Shown one piece after another: positions 20,969 to 32,143 of a DNA stretch of 64,000 bases (positions are counted from its first letter, which is position 1; the number at the start of each line of letters is the position of its first letter). Made by a program: the position numbers and the translations under genes. The notes beneath the pieces are model-generated. The model was not told the origin of the DNA, ran no database searches, and saw nothing but the letters and a program-made list of their open reading frames with translations. This DNA is from Papiliotrema nemorosa (Eukaryota > Basidiomycota > Tremellomycetes > Tremellales > Rhynchogastremaceae). The stretch covers positions 434,001 to 498,000 of the forward strand of contig JASKOT010000007.1 in assembly GCA_032158125.1 (NCBI GenBank), in the 5' to 3' direction.

Positions 20969-23360
20969 ATGGTGGGTGGCTCACCTCATCAGCCGCCCCG
21001 CTGACAATTCAGCTGCTTCGTATACGCTCCCCAGCGGGGACATCACGTCTCACCGTACAGCCTACCACGACAGGTGAAGAGTTCTCCCGAATGATGCTGG
21101 ATACCTTGCCCAAGGGTGCTGGTGAAAAACCGGACGAGGACTCGCTTCGACTGAGCAATCAACCTGGGGCTAGCGGAGAGCAGTTGCCTTTGAGTGCGCT
21201 GGTTGGTAGGACGATAAGTGATATGGGTTTCAAGTGAGCTCACTCCCTCAAAGGAGATTAGGGCAAGGCTCATCCTAGCCACGGAGACTTGCTGTTCCTC
21301 TCGTACAAGCCGCAAACAGCCGATCCGTCATCTCACCCTACTACCGAAGCTTCCACCAGCAAATTCCACCCTTCTCAACCTGACCCTTCACATCCTCACA
21401 CACACACCGACCCGCCATTACCGAATACGATACCACTCAGAGACCTATCCAGGGTCCAAGAGCCAGAGGTTGATCTGTACTGGAAAGGTCAGAGCGGGAA
21501 GATTGAGCGAAAGAGGGATCCTGTCTTTTGCCGGCACGGCGATAAAGGGATGTGCGATTACTGCATGCCAGTCGAGGTGAGCCAAGCCAGTCATGCCATA
21601 CTGACATCTTCAGCCATTCGATAGCAAATATCAAGCAGAACAGCAAATCAAACACTTGTCATACCACGCATATCTCAGAAAACTCCTCTCTTCCCGTTCA
21701 GCCGCAACCTCTTCAGCCCAAGAAATACCCCCTCTCAACCCACTCTCCTTGTCTGTCCTCACACCTTGCCCGACCGCATCACATCCTCCTTTCCCCGCTG
21801 GGATCTGCTCATCGTGTCAGCCCAGTGCCCTCACCCTCACCTCACAGCCGTATCGAATGGTTGATCACGTGGAATTTGCCTCGCCTAGCATAATTAATGG
21901 TCTGTTAGACGCTTGGAGGAGGACCGGTACACAAAGATTAGCTTTCCTCATTGGGAGGTACGACAAGTATGAGAAGGTCCCCATGGGGGTGAAGAGCGTG
22001 GTAGAGGCAGTCTGGGAGCCTAAACAGGAGGGAGAGGTAGATGGGTTGACCGTCGAGACCCCTTGGTCTGACGAGGAGAGAGTTAGCGAGATCGCTGGCT
22101 GGTGCGCCAAGGGACTCGGCGTAGTGGGAATGATTTACACTGATCTGACACCGTGAGCGAGCTCGGACTCTTGTACGATGCAGCTAACGGAAAGGTCGGA
22201 AGAGGATATCACCAAATCCTTGTATAAACGCCACGCACAGTCATATACCGCTTCCTCACTTGAAATGCTCCTTTCAGCAGCATACCAAGTCTCACATCCG
22301 CTTCCCACACGAGCGTCACCTACCGGCCACTTTTCCTCTCGATTCGTCACGTGTTGCTTGACGGGAACACAAGAAGGTGGTATCGATGTCATCGCCTGGC
22401 AAGCTACAGAGCAGGCAGAGGCTATGGTCAAGGCTGGCATAGTGGAAGCGAGCGTGGACCCCGGGATTGTTAGAGTCAGAAAACCTGGAGAAGGGGAATA
22501 CATCCCCGAGGTGTTCTACAGGTCAGCTTCGACGATCAACGCTTTTGACACGCTGACGGTGTAGTTTCAAGAACGAGTACGGACTTCAGGTGAAGATGCC
22601 TGCGAAACCCAAATTCCCTGTAGAATACCTCTTTGTCAATGTAAGCGGCACCTTGCTTCGCGTTGCATACGCTGACGGTCAGATCACCCATGGTTTTCCC
22701 AATGAGCCGAACCCCCTGTTCCTGTCAAACTCTTTCCCGGCAGAGAACCGACCTGGACTACACGATCAATCTCTCGAGCTTGTCCTGCGTCAACTTGGAT
22801 CGATACTGGGTGGAAAGGGAGTCGAGATGAACGATACATCCACTTGGACCGAGGGTATCAAGATGGAAGTGATCAAGTGGTTGAGCGATTGGCATCTGGT
22901 GGCGTTTTTATGTATGCAGGGGTTGTTCAGTCTGGTGAGTGGAAGCGTTGTTCACATCTTGCTATGTGCTGATTCCGCAGGAGGAGCAGAAACTCTTATG
23001 CCAAGCATCCACAGCCCATGCAAGTCCCGAAGATTCGCAAGTAGTGGAGCACTTGTTTGCGTCTGGCGGATGGCAGACTCTTTTGACAATTGTAGAGTCA
23101 TCAACCTCTCGTGAGCTTCCGATCGCTCGTGAAGGTATCAAGCTGACAGCGCAGAGGGTCCTTCGAGCGCAACCAACAACGCACGAAGCGGGACGCCCTC
23201 TGCTGCATTCGACGCTATGGGCATCGACTCTCCGAGTGCTGGCGAGACTGCAGGTGCAGGCGGTGGCGGGGCGACCGAGAGAATCTGCCCCCATTGTACC
23301 TTTGTCAATGATGCCGGTAGATCAGACTGTGAGATTTGCGGCTTGCCCTTGGATGGGTGA
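20969..23360 (+). CDS. NPL4: Npl4, ubiquitin-binding cofactor of Cdc48
   Basis: Npl4 pairs with Ufd1 to deliver ubiquitinated substrates to the Cdc48/p97 unfoldase in ERAD and chromatin extraction. Visible parts in order: the UBX-like N-domain (MLLRIRSPAGTSRLTV...HGDLLFLSYK), the zinc finger around VFCRHGDKGMCDYC, the MPN-like NPL4 core (MVDHVEFASPSIINGLLDAW, RLAFLIGRYDKYEKVPMG, HLVAFLCMQGLFSLEEQKLL), and a C-terminal NZF finger (RICPHCTFVNDAGRSDCEICGL) before TGA at 23358-23360. The start ATG (20969-20971) is followed immediately by a 41-nt intron (20972-21012, GTGGGT...GCTGACAATTCAG). At least seven introns in all; the last joins VESSTS to QGPSSATNN. S. cerevisiae Npl4 lacks the terminal NZF, whereas metazoan Npl4 has it. 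Confidence 0.95.
20972..21012 (+). other. Intron directly after the NPL4 start codon
   Basis: GTGGGT donor, CTGAC branch and TTCAG acceptor make a textbook 41-nt intron whose 5' neighbour is only ATG. Exon 2 then reads LLRIRSPAGTSRLTV, matching the N-terminal fold of Npl4 (MIIRVQSPDGTKR in mammals). Confidence 0.8.
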
Positions 23361-23779
23361 GGCTGGCAAAGCATGTAGCAATAGCAGTCAGTCGGTCAGT
23401 CGGTACACATCCACCATGCACATGTTCACGCCACGTTTGTCGGCCCTCCCATGCCCAGCTATGCTTGGCGATGAGCCATCGCGGGCGATTCCAGCAAAAC
23501 GGGAAGGGCCGAAGGGGGGCCCGGGGTTTTCCGCGGGAAGACGGCGTGTTTTGAGTGGTGTATTGCGCCGGGAGAGTGAGAGTGAGACGACCTTTTTTGG
23601 TCTCGCATGGGGTACTAGTCGAGATGACCGAACCTGACCGAGATTGAGCACAACACTCGACTTGACATCTGACATAGACTCCTCTCGCATCGTCGTCCAT
23701 CTGGTCTGTGTAGAACTGGGAGACAATCGTAGCGGACATTGCAGGAAAAGTGGTCGCCAGGAGAAATACCGATCCAAAC
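23361..23779. other. NPL4/RTA1-like intergenic region
   Basis: About 420 bp contain no gene I can support. There is a short CAGTCAGTCGGTCAGTCGGT repeat at about 23386-23405. The minus-strand open frame across this region overlaps real exons on both sides and is treated as a shadow. Confidence 0.5.
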
Positions 23780-25371
23780 ATGTCACCGAAATCCACCTCT
23801 GGCCCGATCTTGTCAATGCGTTGGCTCATCTTCGCCGTGGTGGTGTTGATCACGGGTGTGCAAGCCGCCAAGAAGAACAGAATCTGTCCTGCCGATCCAT
23901 ATGTATGTCCTTCTCGCTCATGCACTGGCAAAGGACTTGCTGATTTGTACCAGGCCGATCCATCTACAGACACGTACGATTCCGGCTTTTCTTGATCCTC
24001 AGGATTCTGTACATAAGACGTGTACTGATCAACCATAGGTGTAATCCTCTCCGATATATCCCTAGTAAAGCTCTGAATATCGTCGCGGCCGTTTTGTACT
24101 TTATAACCGCCATCCTATTGACGATCCGTGAGTCCACCTCTCCACCTCCAGTTCACCTTCATAATTGCCGCTTGGCCCCTTCTCGCCGCTTGACCGAGGC
24201 AAGGCGCAGACACTGATATAATTTATAGAAAATTACCGATACAGAGCCAATTACATGTTATGTCTCGTCATTGGGACATACTGCGAAGCCATCGGATTGG
24301 TACTGCGTATAGTCTTCCGATCCAACCCCCATTCGTCAGGATTATACATTGTTCAATACCTCTTTGTCGTTTTATCCGTGCGTACCCATCTATCTATTGA
24401 TCCGGGAGATTGGGTGTAAGAAGCGCTGATCCCAGCCATGCGCTTTCTTGGCGGGTGATTATATCTTGCTGGGAAGATTGGTCAAACACCTCAATGCGCC
24501 TCAATATTTGCGTCCTCTTAAACCTGGAGCAGTCTCTTGGACATTTATCATTTCAGATGGTACGTCTTACCCGCCTTCACTTGCCTTTCGCCCCGCAGCT
24601 CCCTCTGCAGTTTTATTCTTGTGCGATATAGGGGGTCACAGGGCAATCGTTAACGACAGTTGCGACATTCTTGATCCAAGCCGCCGGAGGTGGATTGTCT
24701 ATTGCGGACAATATCACGACTGCTCAAGCGGGAGGGCATATCTTTTTGGCTGGTGAGTCGTCATCTCGTGACGTGTGTGTGTCTGCTAACGTACAGGTAT
24801 CGCCGCTCAAATGGCTTCTTTCCTCCTCTTCTCCGCACTATGGGCCATGTTCGCCATCCGAGCGTGAGTTACAGTTCCAGCACGTCCGATCACCTGAAAC
24901 CCACACACCCCGAATTGTCTCAGCCAATTCCGGAGAGATGTTATCTGAAAACCCCGACATCTTGACATTGTCGAGGATTGCGCTGATGATAGCCGATATC
25001 AAGACCAAGATCTCTGGTCTAGATCAGGCTGGAAACCTCTCCATTGGGCACTGGGATTCACCTGTATCTGTTTCCTCATCCGAAGTGTATTCCGTACCGT
25101 CGAACTCTCCCAAGGCTACATAGGCTACCTCGCCACGCACGAACGATTCTTCCTCGGTTTAGACACCTTACCCCTCTGGCTTGGAGTCACGACATTTGTC
25201 TGGTTCTGGCCTGGGAGGTATTTGACCCCGGAGAGTAAAGTCGTTCCGGACCAGGACCAGGATCAGGATCAGGCCACACGGGAGATGGAGATGAGTGGAG
25301 GGATGGGGCAAAATGTGATCCGTGGAGAAAGACCCGTTGGTGATACCTCGAGCGAGAACAAGAGTGCCTGA
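23780..25371 (+). CDS. RTA1-like seven-helix membrane protein (lipid-translocating exporter family)
   Basis: RTA1-like proteins (Rta1, Rsb1, Pug1, Rtm1) are seven-helix fungal plasma-membrane proteins linked to sphingoid-base efflux, lipid asymmetry or drug tolerance. The product starts MSPKSTSGPILSMRWLIFAV with a hydrophobic leader ending GVQAAKK (a second Met at MRWL could give a signal peptide). A short Cys-containing external segment (RICPADPY-ADPSTDT-CNPLRYIPSKALN) follows, then helices including NIVAAVLYFITAILLTI, YRANYMLCLVIGTYCEAIGL, AFLAGDYILLGRLVKHL, and the family signature GGHIFLAG-IAAQMASFLLFSALW. The last helix reads DTLPLWLGVTTFVWFWPGRYL. The cytoplasmic tail carries a (DQ)4 run encoded by a six-base repeat. 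Seven or more short introns; TGA at 25369-25371. Substrate cannot be told from sequence. Confidence 0.88.
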
Positions 25372-25596
25372 TAGAGGTGGGGGACAACATTCACCATCTG
25401 GCCATTGTTCTCGACGTAGAGGAGGGATGTCCAGTGGACCCATGTCAAATTAGACTGTCTACATCTCTGTCTAGATTGCTTAGTGCGCTATTCGTAATGC
25501 ATCTCAAAGATTATCATGATGTACCGATCTTATAGATGCATAATGCATAGCAGGCAGACGAATGCGAGGCAAAGCGCATGGTGCAACTGACACACC

Positions 25597-28500
25597 TTAC
25601 TTCCTCCTCTTACCTCTCCCCCCTTCATTCGCCTCGTCATGTTTCCTCTTGATGCCCTCTTTTCTCAACTTTTCCTTTCTCTCCTCTCGAATCTTCTCGT
25701 TCCTCCTCTCCTCGGAATTCGCAACCACCTTTCGATGTTCTTTTCTCTTTTCTTCCTTCTTATCCGCCCTCCTTGCCATCTTGTCCTTACGCAACGCTTG
25801 GACTTGTTGCAATAGCGCAACGGCCTTCTTTTCTTCTGGATCCAGGATGACAGCTCGACTTTGCATATATGTCGGTTTACGCTGTGTAGAGAACTGTTTG
25901 GTTTTGGATGCGTAAGGAAGCGAAGCTTCCAGTTTTCGAGGTACTTTGAGTGTGTTGAATCGACGTGTTGTACGCTCGATTTTCTAGACCAATCAGCCAA
26001 AGCTTAACATGTATAATGATGGTAAGACTCACAGTGTACTTTGAATCGGCGTTGAGAGGCGTATCGATGCCCTCATCTCGTCGGATTTGACCAGTCAATC
26101 GCATTCCTGTCCAACCCGTCTTGTCGGAAAGCAACAGCGACGTGACTGGGTTGTACAACTTTTTCGGTTCGATAGAGTACCAAGCTCTCAAGAAGACGAT
26201 ATCTACCAATAAGCACCAGGGGGACGACATTTCCCGCTCAACTCACCACTCATCAGAACCTTGTCCTCGAAAGTCGCACGGTAAGCACCCTCGGGTTTGG
26301 ACAGCGCCTTCTTGACCTGACCTCGTATACCCGATACCGTCTTGATATTCGCCCCTTCAAACTTGGCGACTTCCAAAGCGGTGTTGAACATGTCTTTGAT
26401 AAACGCCGTATTCTTGAAAATCCTATACGGTACACCGGTCAACTTGAGCTTCTTGACAATCTTTGTCGATCGATCGACATCAAGTACGACACCCGTGGCG
26501 GAGATCCTGAACCCTGGCGCATCATCCGAGATCGAGTTGAAAGCGCATAAACCGGTGTTGGGCGCTGAGACGGGTCCGTAGAATGTAGCGTAACAGTGCA
26601 TGTGCTCTGGTGTGTATTTGAGCATACGATTTCGGATCGAGTGATCGTCAAGGTGGTAGATTGGTAAAGATTGGAACCGCCTCCATCCAAGGGAGAAGAT
26701 GAGCGGATTATTCGTCTTGAGCGTTCGAGTAAACCATCGATGTCGCTTGATTCGAATCGTCACGTATCCAAACCTCTGTTCCTCATTGAGCAATCCACCG
26801 ACAATGATAGGGAATTTCGGATCGAAATTCTCAATCATCTCACATGGCACATTGTCCAGCTCGAGCCGGACATACATGCCCGATCGATACCCTTCGATTT
26901 TAGCCCGAGCATCGATATCCATTCCCGCAAACTCTTCTTCATTGAGAGCACGCTGCCGAGCGAATTCAGCCTTTTGAGCATCATAAAAGTCCATTTTACC
27001 CTCCTCATTGTCTGAGTCGCCATACGTTTCGTCGAACTTTGCCGCGAGGGCTTTTTTCTTCTTCTCCAATGCTTCGGCTCGCGCAGTCGCATGATCCTGT
27101 GCGCCTGCGGGTTTGGCTCCAACATACGGCACATTGTCCCCACCGTTCTCACCCTCCCCTTCGCCCGCTTCGAGATCCTCAAAGTCCTCACCTTCCTCTT
27201 CATACGCTTGCCCATCGGCATCGACCTCGTCATCGCCCATCTGACCAGAGATGAACAGGTGTTTGATCGAATCAAGCATCTCTTCATTATCCCATTTGAC
27301 CTTTAATGCCGCGTTGTCCACCCGAGGTCGGATTTGGTCCAAATCGTCGTCGTCTTCCACACCGGTATCCCTCTTGACGGTGAAAAGTTCGTCACGGGCC
27401 GCAGCCATTAATGAGGATTCCGCATCGGCGGAACTGGGTCTGGTTCGTCCTGCTATAATCTCTGCCGGACTGAGGTCGGTATCGTAAATGAGCGATGCCA
27501 AATCCCGCTTTCTCTCCATCCGCTCGGCGAATCCTGTAGCCGCCCGCTCCGACAACTTCTTCTTCCATTGCGGTACTTCGTCGTCAGAGTCTCCCTCATC
27601 CTCTTCTGATCCCTCCTCGTCCTCGTCGTCAGGCAGGTCAATCCTCTTGCCATCTTGAGAGAAGGATACAGCACCAGCAAGATCGTCATCCTCGGAATCA
27701 GATGAGGCAAAGTCGAGCTCTCCATCCTGCTCTGAATCGGAGTCCCCAGCTGCGTGTCCATTCTCCATCGCCTCCTCGTCTTCATCGACCAAATCGTCAT
27801 CATCCTCCGTGTCGTATTCTCCCTCATCCGCCTGACCAAGTATGGGTCCGCCGTTTCTGGGTTCTGCGCGTCGTCGGACTCGTTGTTGATCGATCTGAAG
27901 AGGGACAGAGGAAGATCCGAACAATCGGATCTGAGAGTCTTTTATTCTCTCTCCGAAAGTGTGAGCAGCGTCCTGTAGATCTAACACCATCTTCTCTCCT
28001 TCTCCTTGTGGAGCTGCTAATTAGCGACGGTCTACTCATTCGAGACTATAATCACTCACCATCGCTACCCCGGGTGAAGTTGCCTGGCACATTGATATAC
28101 ACCGCATCCTTGTCATACATGACCCCACCGACATCACTCATCGGCGCATGGATCAATTTTGCCTTTTCACCCATTTTTCTCCTCCTCTCGCTTTCCAGCG
28201 TTGGCAACGGACAAGGATCTTTGAGTCTCTCCACTTCTTTGACCTCGAGATCCCCGGCTCCGGGTATATGCACCTTTGCGTTTCTCGCCGGAAGATTCGG
28301 TCCTCTCAGGTATCCGTACAGCGTGATCGTCCTGTCCACCTTGGGGTTCTCCCTGACTAACTCCCGGGACGTCAAATCCTGTATTCGATCGGCGATGAGG
28401 TAAGGATGGGCATTTCGGAAAACGAGAGGACGGAACTTCATCACGCTGATGAAGCGGGATAAGAGGTTGATCTCTGTATCGGGATATCGACCGTTGATGA

Positions 28501-29298
28501 CTCCGGAAAGGGAAAATAGTTTGGCTCCTTGATAAATTTCTGTCCAGAATCGATGTTTGAGTCGTTTCTTTGTGTCTTTCAAAGTGGACTGTTTCTTGAT
28601 GAGATCCATATGCGTCAAAAGACCGAGGACTTTGGGGAAACCATGGGCTTGGAGGATGTTGAGGAACTCGAATGTTTCCTGATTGTCAGCACTGTTCCGC
28701 CAAAAATCCGGAGGAAGTGAAAAAGACTCACCATCTCGAACCCGAAACTCCCATCAATCATCAATAACACCAGATCCACCACTTTTCCCAAATCAATCAT
28801 GCTATTCAAGTCATTCCCACATTCCACAAAAGTGATCCGCCTAGTTTTGCCCGATACGACGGTTATAGGCCCTTGAGCTTCTTGCAAGTTGTGCTTCGTA
28901 AACCTCCTCACGAGTGATCGCAATAGAGTCGATTTCCCAACTCCAGGTGGTCCTACTATACCGACAACAATGGGTGGAGGGGGTAATCGACCCTCGTCCA
29001 TCCCTTTTCCCTTTTCATTGGTCACTTTTCTCTCGTCGGGATTACGATTGACAAGTGGGACGTGAAGCCTCTTTTGGTCTTTCTCAGCGGTCCGTCGCGC
29101 AGCTCGATCTGCAGCTCGGAATGAAGAGCTTGTAAATGCCTACGATCGTCAACCAGGTTTTGAGATTTAAAGTATCGTAGAGCTGACCTTTGGGTTAAAA
29201 GATTGCCCGCCGGAACGGTCGATACCTTTTGCAGCATCTTTCTTGGCTGCTTTGGTACCTGCCGAGGGCGCATGATGCGCTCGTTGAGGTTTGTCCAT
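25597..29298 (-). CDS. BMS1: Ribosome biogenesis GTPase Bms1
   Basis: Bms1 is an essential nucleolar GTPase of the U3 small-subunit processome, needed for early 18S rRNA processing with Rcl1. The N-terminus ([21 protein letters not shown]) is basic and start ATG is at 29298. The G domain has P-loop [14 protein letters not shown], the [15 protein letters not shown] segment, and LTHMDLIKK. The AARP2CN region follows ([28 protein letters not shown]), then a long acidic Asp/Glu/Ser-rich linker, and the C-terminal Bms1/Tsr1 module ([58 protein letters not shown]). A final Lys/Arg-rich tail ends [20 protein letters not shown] at 25597-25599. Several short introns. It converges with the RTA1-like gene. 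Confidence 0.95.
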
Positions 29299-29575
29299 GG
29301 TGAGCTGGACGACAAGGTGTCGGGTATGTGCTCTCGGCTGAAATCTTCAAAATCGTTGAAACAACGATGAAACCGAGAATCAGCTCGGTCGCGGGAGGGA
29401 GCCGGGTGGCGGTAATGTATAGCCACGTCATTATCAATAGGAATGAACCCTCCTGCAAGACTATGGATACATGCAAGCAGCACAGACATTATAGACGAGA
29501 CAGTTATACAAAGAAGCCCTTTCGATCCTCTTTTCGCTGTCTGATCAGTGACTCATCGAGTGTGGAGATTGTCTA

Positions 29576-31710
29576 TCAACCCACCGCTCGAACACCGTGA
29601 CTCGCCGCAAGGTACAGCTTGAATAACCTCTCGCACCCCTCATCGCCCGAGAATGGATACTTGGCCCCGAGACGATAAGCCGCAGAAAAGCCTGAAGTCA
29701 CAGCGAGCTCGTGCATATTCAAGATGGTCCTGATCGTCAGCTCCCGACGAACGAAGAGCCACGAAACCCACCATGCGCCAGCAAAGTAGGTATGGTTCTT
29801 GCCATTCAAGAACATCATCCAAGGCACGACTTTATAGTAGTGCTGCGCTCTGTGCGATTGCTGCTCCATCAGCGTTGTTTGCGCATCGTTCAATCAAGGT
29901 CGTACCTGTTTCCACCACTTCTCATAGATTTTCTTATCAGGTGCGATCTCCTTGTCCGTCCAATGTTGCCGACTACCATCTTTGTCCAAGAAGATCGTCT
30001 GGAAGACATGGTTCTCAATCTTGGCCTCTGCTTTGCCGTCTGGATCGCTGCCCTGCCTAGCTTCAATACCTGCTCTGTTGTGCTTTGGGTCGGATGGCTT
30101 GGTCACGTCTCGTTGAACGCGAGTGGAGTCGGAGGAACTCGAAGCTCGATCGTTATCGGGAGGACCTTCTGGTGGGACCCCTCGGAACTGCGGCTGGTAG
30201 CTAAGACAATTAGCTTCAAGTGCGCACGGTGTAAGGCTGAGCTCACTGTGTAAGATCAAAGCTCATCTCGATCTTTGTACGGTCCTCTTCGTACTCCTTG
30301 ATATAATACAACGGGCGGAAGTTCTTCTCCGCAAAGTCGAAAGCCTCGTCGTCTTCTTTGCCTTGCGATTTGGCATTTAATTCAGGTTTGTATTGCGTCT
30401 CGTAATGCTTCTTCATGTAGTCGAGATCGTTGTGCGTAATGGTCACGTCCGATCTTCCGTTAGCGCTTGTCGATTGCGGGCACTCACAGATAGAGCACAT
30501 TGCCAAGGATTGTCCTTTCCTTCCATGTTGCAGTCTTTCCGAGCAGCTTCAGGGCGGTATCGGCGTCTACAATGAATATGCTGCTCTTATTTCATGCCGT
30601 GATGGACTCACCAACAGCCAAGATGAGCTCATCGAAACGAGCTTCTTGTGATTCTCCGTCTCGACCGCCGGGAGCCTTGTACTCGATGACTACTCCCTTG
30701 TCACTCCTCTCCTTGACATTGACGACTTCGTGTCCGAGCTTGAAGGTCACATTACCACCCTCTTCGGCTTTGCGTTGCCAAGCGGCATAGCAATCGTGGA
30801 GCTGGCTGTCAACGCCAATCCGCAGAATAAATGCTTGACTCACACATGGGAAGCCGTACATGGTCGGAATGCTGGCCAAAAGACTCTTCGCGTCAAACTC
30901 GAACAGCTTCATGCTGGGATCCAAGAATACTCGCTCCAAAATCGCACTCGAGATGTAAGGCGTCTGGTTCCCGGTTCCAAAGAAGAGCGCGACGAGAGGG
31001 TAAATCATCCTCTCCCCAAATTCATCCGAAAATCGGAACAGCTTTAATAGCCTGTTGACGGGGACGAGGGCAAAGATGACTTCGAATGCTCTGGATGTCA
31101 GTGGTTGAATTCCCTGGACTAGATGTTGTAGCTGACTTGACGATTTTGAGAACCTTGCCGAACTTCTTGATATCTTTGGCGAAAGATCGCGAGAGCTGAG
31201 TAGGATAGACGTTGCTCCAGTAGTACTTGTCTTTACCAAAGGACACTTGCATTCCGACCGGTGTCGGCCTGATCGTGAGCGACATCATCTGAATTCGGAC
31301 ATTTTCGAGTCCTACTTGAAGCCAAGAATCTCAAACATCCTGATCGTGTTGTAGCTGTTATGTGAGCTGTCATCTTGAGCCAAGTTTCCATCTGCTCACA
31401 ATTGGGGACTACAGCCTTGAACACCATCGTTGATGTACGCAGCACCATATTTCGACGCATCGATCGGGATCTAGTAGAAGGTCAGCTGCCGATTTGACGA
31501 CGATGAGGCCGGGAAGCCCTACGGAGGTGGCCATTCCACCCGCCTCCTCTTCCTTGTCAAACACTGTCACCTCGAACTTTTCAGGATCGAGCGACATGGC
31601 ATATGCCGCCGACATCCCGGACGCTCCTGCGTGTGAGGCCTACTGCTACCGTCTGGTGACTCACCTGCACCGACAACGCAGACTCTCTTTCTGGCTCCTT
31701 GGGTCGACAT
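29576..31710 (-). CDS. FAD-dependent oxidoreductase, NAD(P)-binding/amine-oxidase fold
   Basis: The N-terminus MSTQGARKRVCVVGAG joins across a short intron to ASGMSAAYAMSLDPEKFEV, forming a GxGxxG dinucleotide-binding motif. It is followed by TVFDKEEEAGGMATS, the second part of the FAD-binding fold in flavin amine oxidases. Further exons show YWSNVYPTQLSRSFAKDIKKF, FGTGNQTPYISSAILERVFLD, ASIPTMYGF, and near the C-terminus YYKVVPWMMFLNGKNHTYFAGAWW-LNMHELAVTSGFSAAYRLGA (residues split only for length), where the Gly/Ala segment contacts flavin in this family. At least eight exons; start 31710, TGA at 29576-29578. Similar proteins are widespread in fungi but uncharacterised as far as I know; the substrate is unknown. 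The order of exons is consistent, but the precise joins between 31.0 and 31.6 kb were not all resolved. Confidence 0.78.
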
Positions 31711-32143
31711 TCTCGCTTGATTTGGGTGTATCTATGGTGCTTCACGAGGAGAATAGCAGTCAGAAAAGGTGATAGGTATGTTTGTCTACCTCGATCTGAC
31801 CCGCTGTATGTCCTGATCGACCCAGTGCGAGCTGATAAACTTTGGTCGGTCGTCGCAGATCTTCAGATACATTGCGTCATCAAAACAAATCAATCGACAT
31901 CGGATGCAAAAGCTTGAGTCACGTGATGGGGAAATATCTGAAACACCTTGATACTCGGATCCGAAACCTGGGAGGCGGAGATTCGTTGATTCTCCGAGAG
32001 TGTTGACAGGGGAGCCTCGCGCTCTCAGCCCACTTCTCTCCTCGTCCAACTCCACTTATCTGTCCATGCCATTGGTAGGGTGACGGTCCTTGACAGGGGA
32101 GACAAGGATCCCTGATGAAGCGCAGAAAGAGGATTCAGCAACC

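Noticed and set aside
23305..24036. A 243-codon minus-strand open frame
   Set aside because: It overlaps the NPL4 3' exon and the first RTA1-like exons, which have firm domain support, and its product shows no domain; it is the antisense shadow of those exons.
27702..28403. A 233-codon plus-strand open frame antisense to BMS1
   Set aside because: It crosses BMS1 exons and an intron; the acidic BMS1 linker read in antisense gives long stop-free frames.
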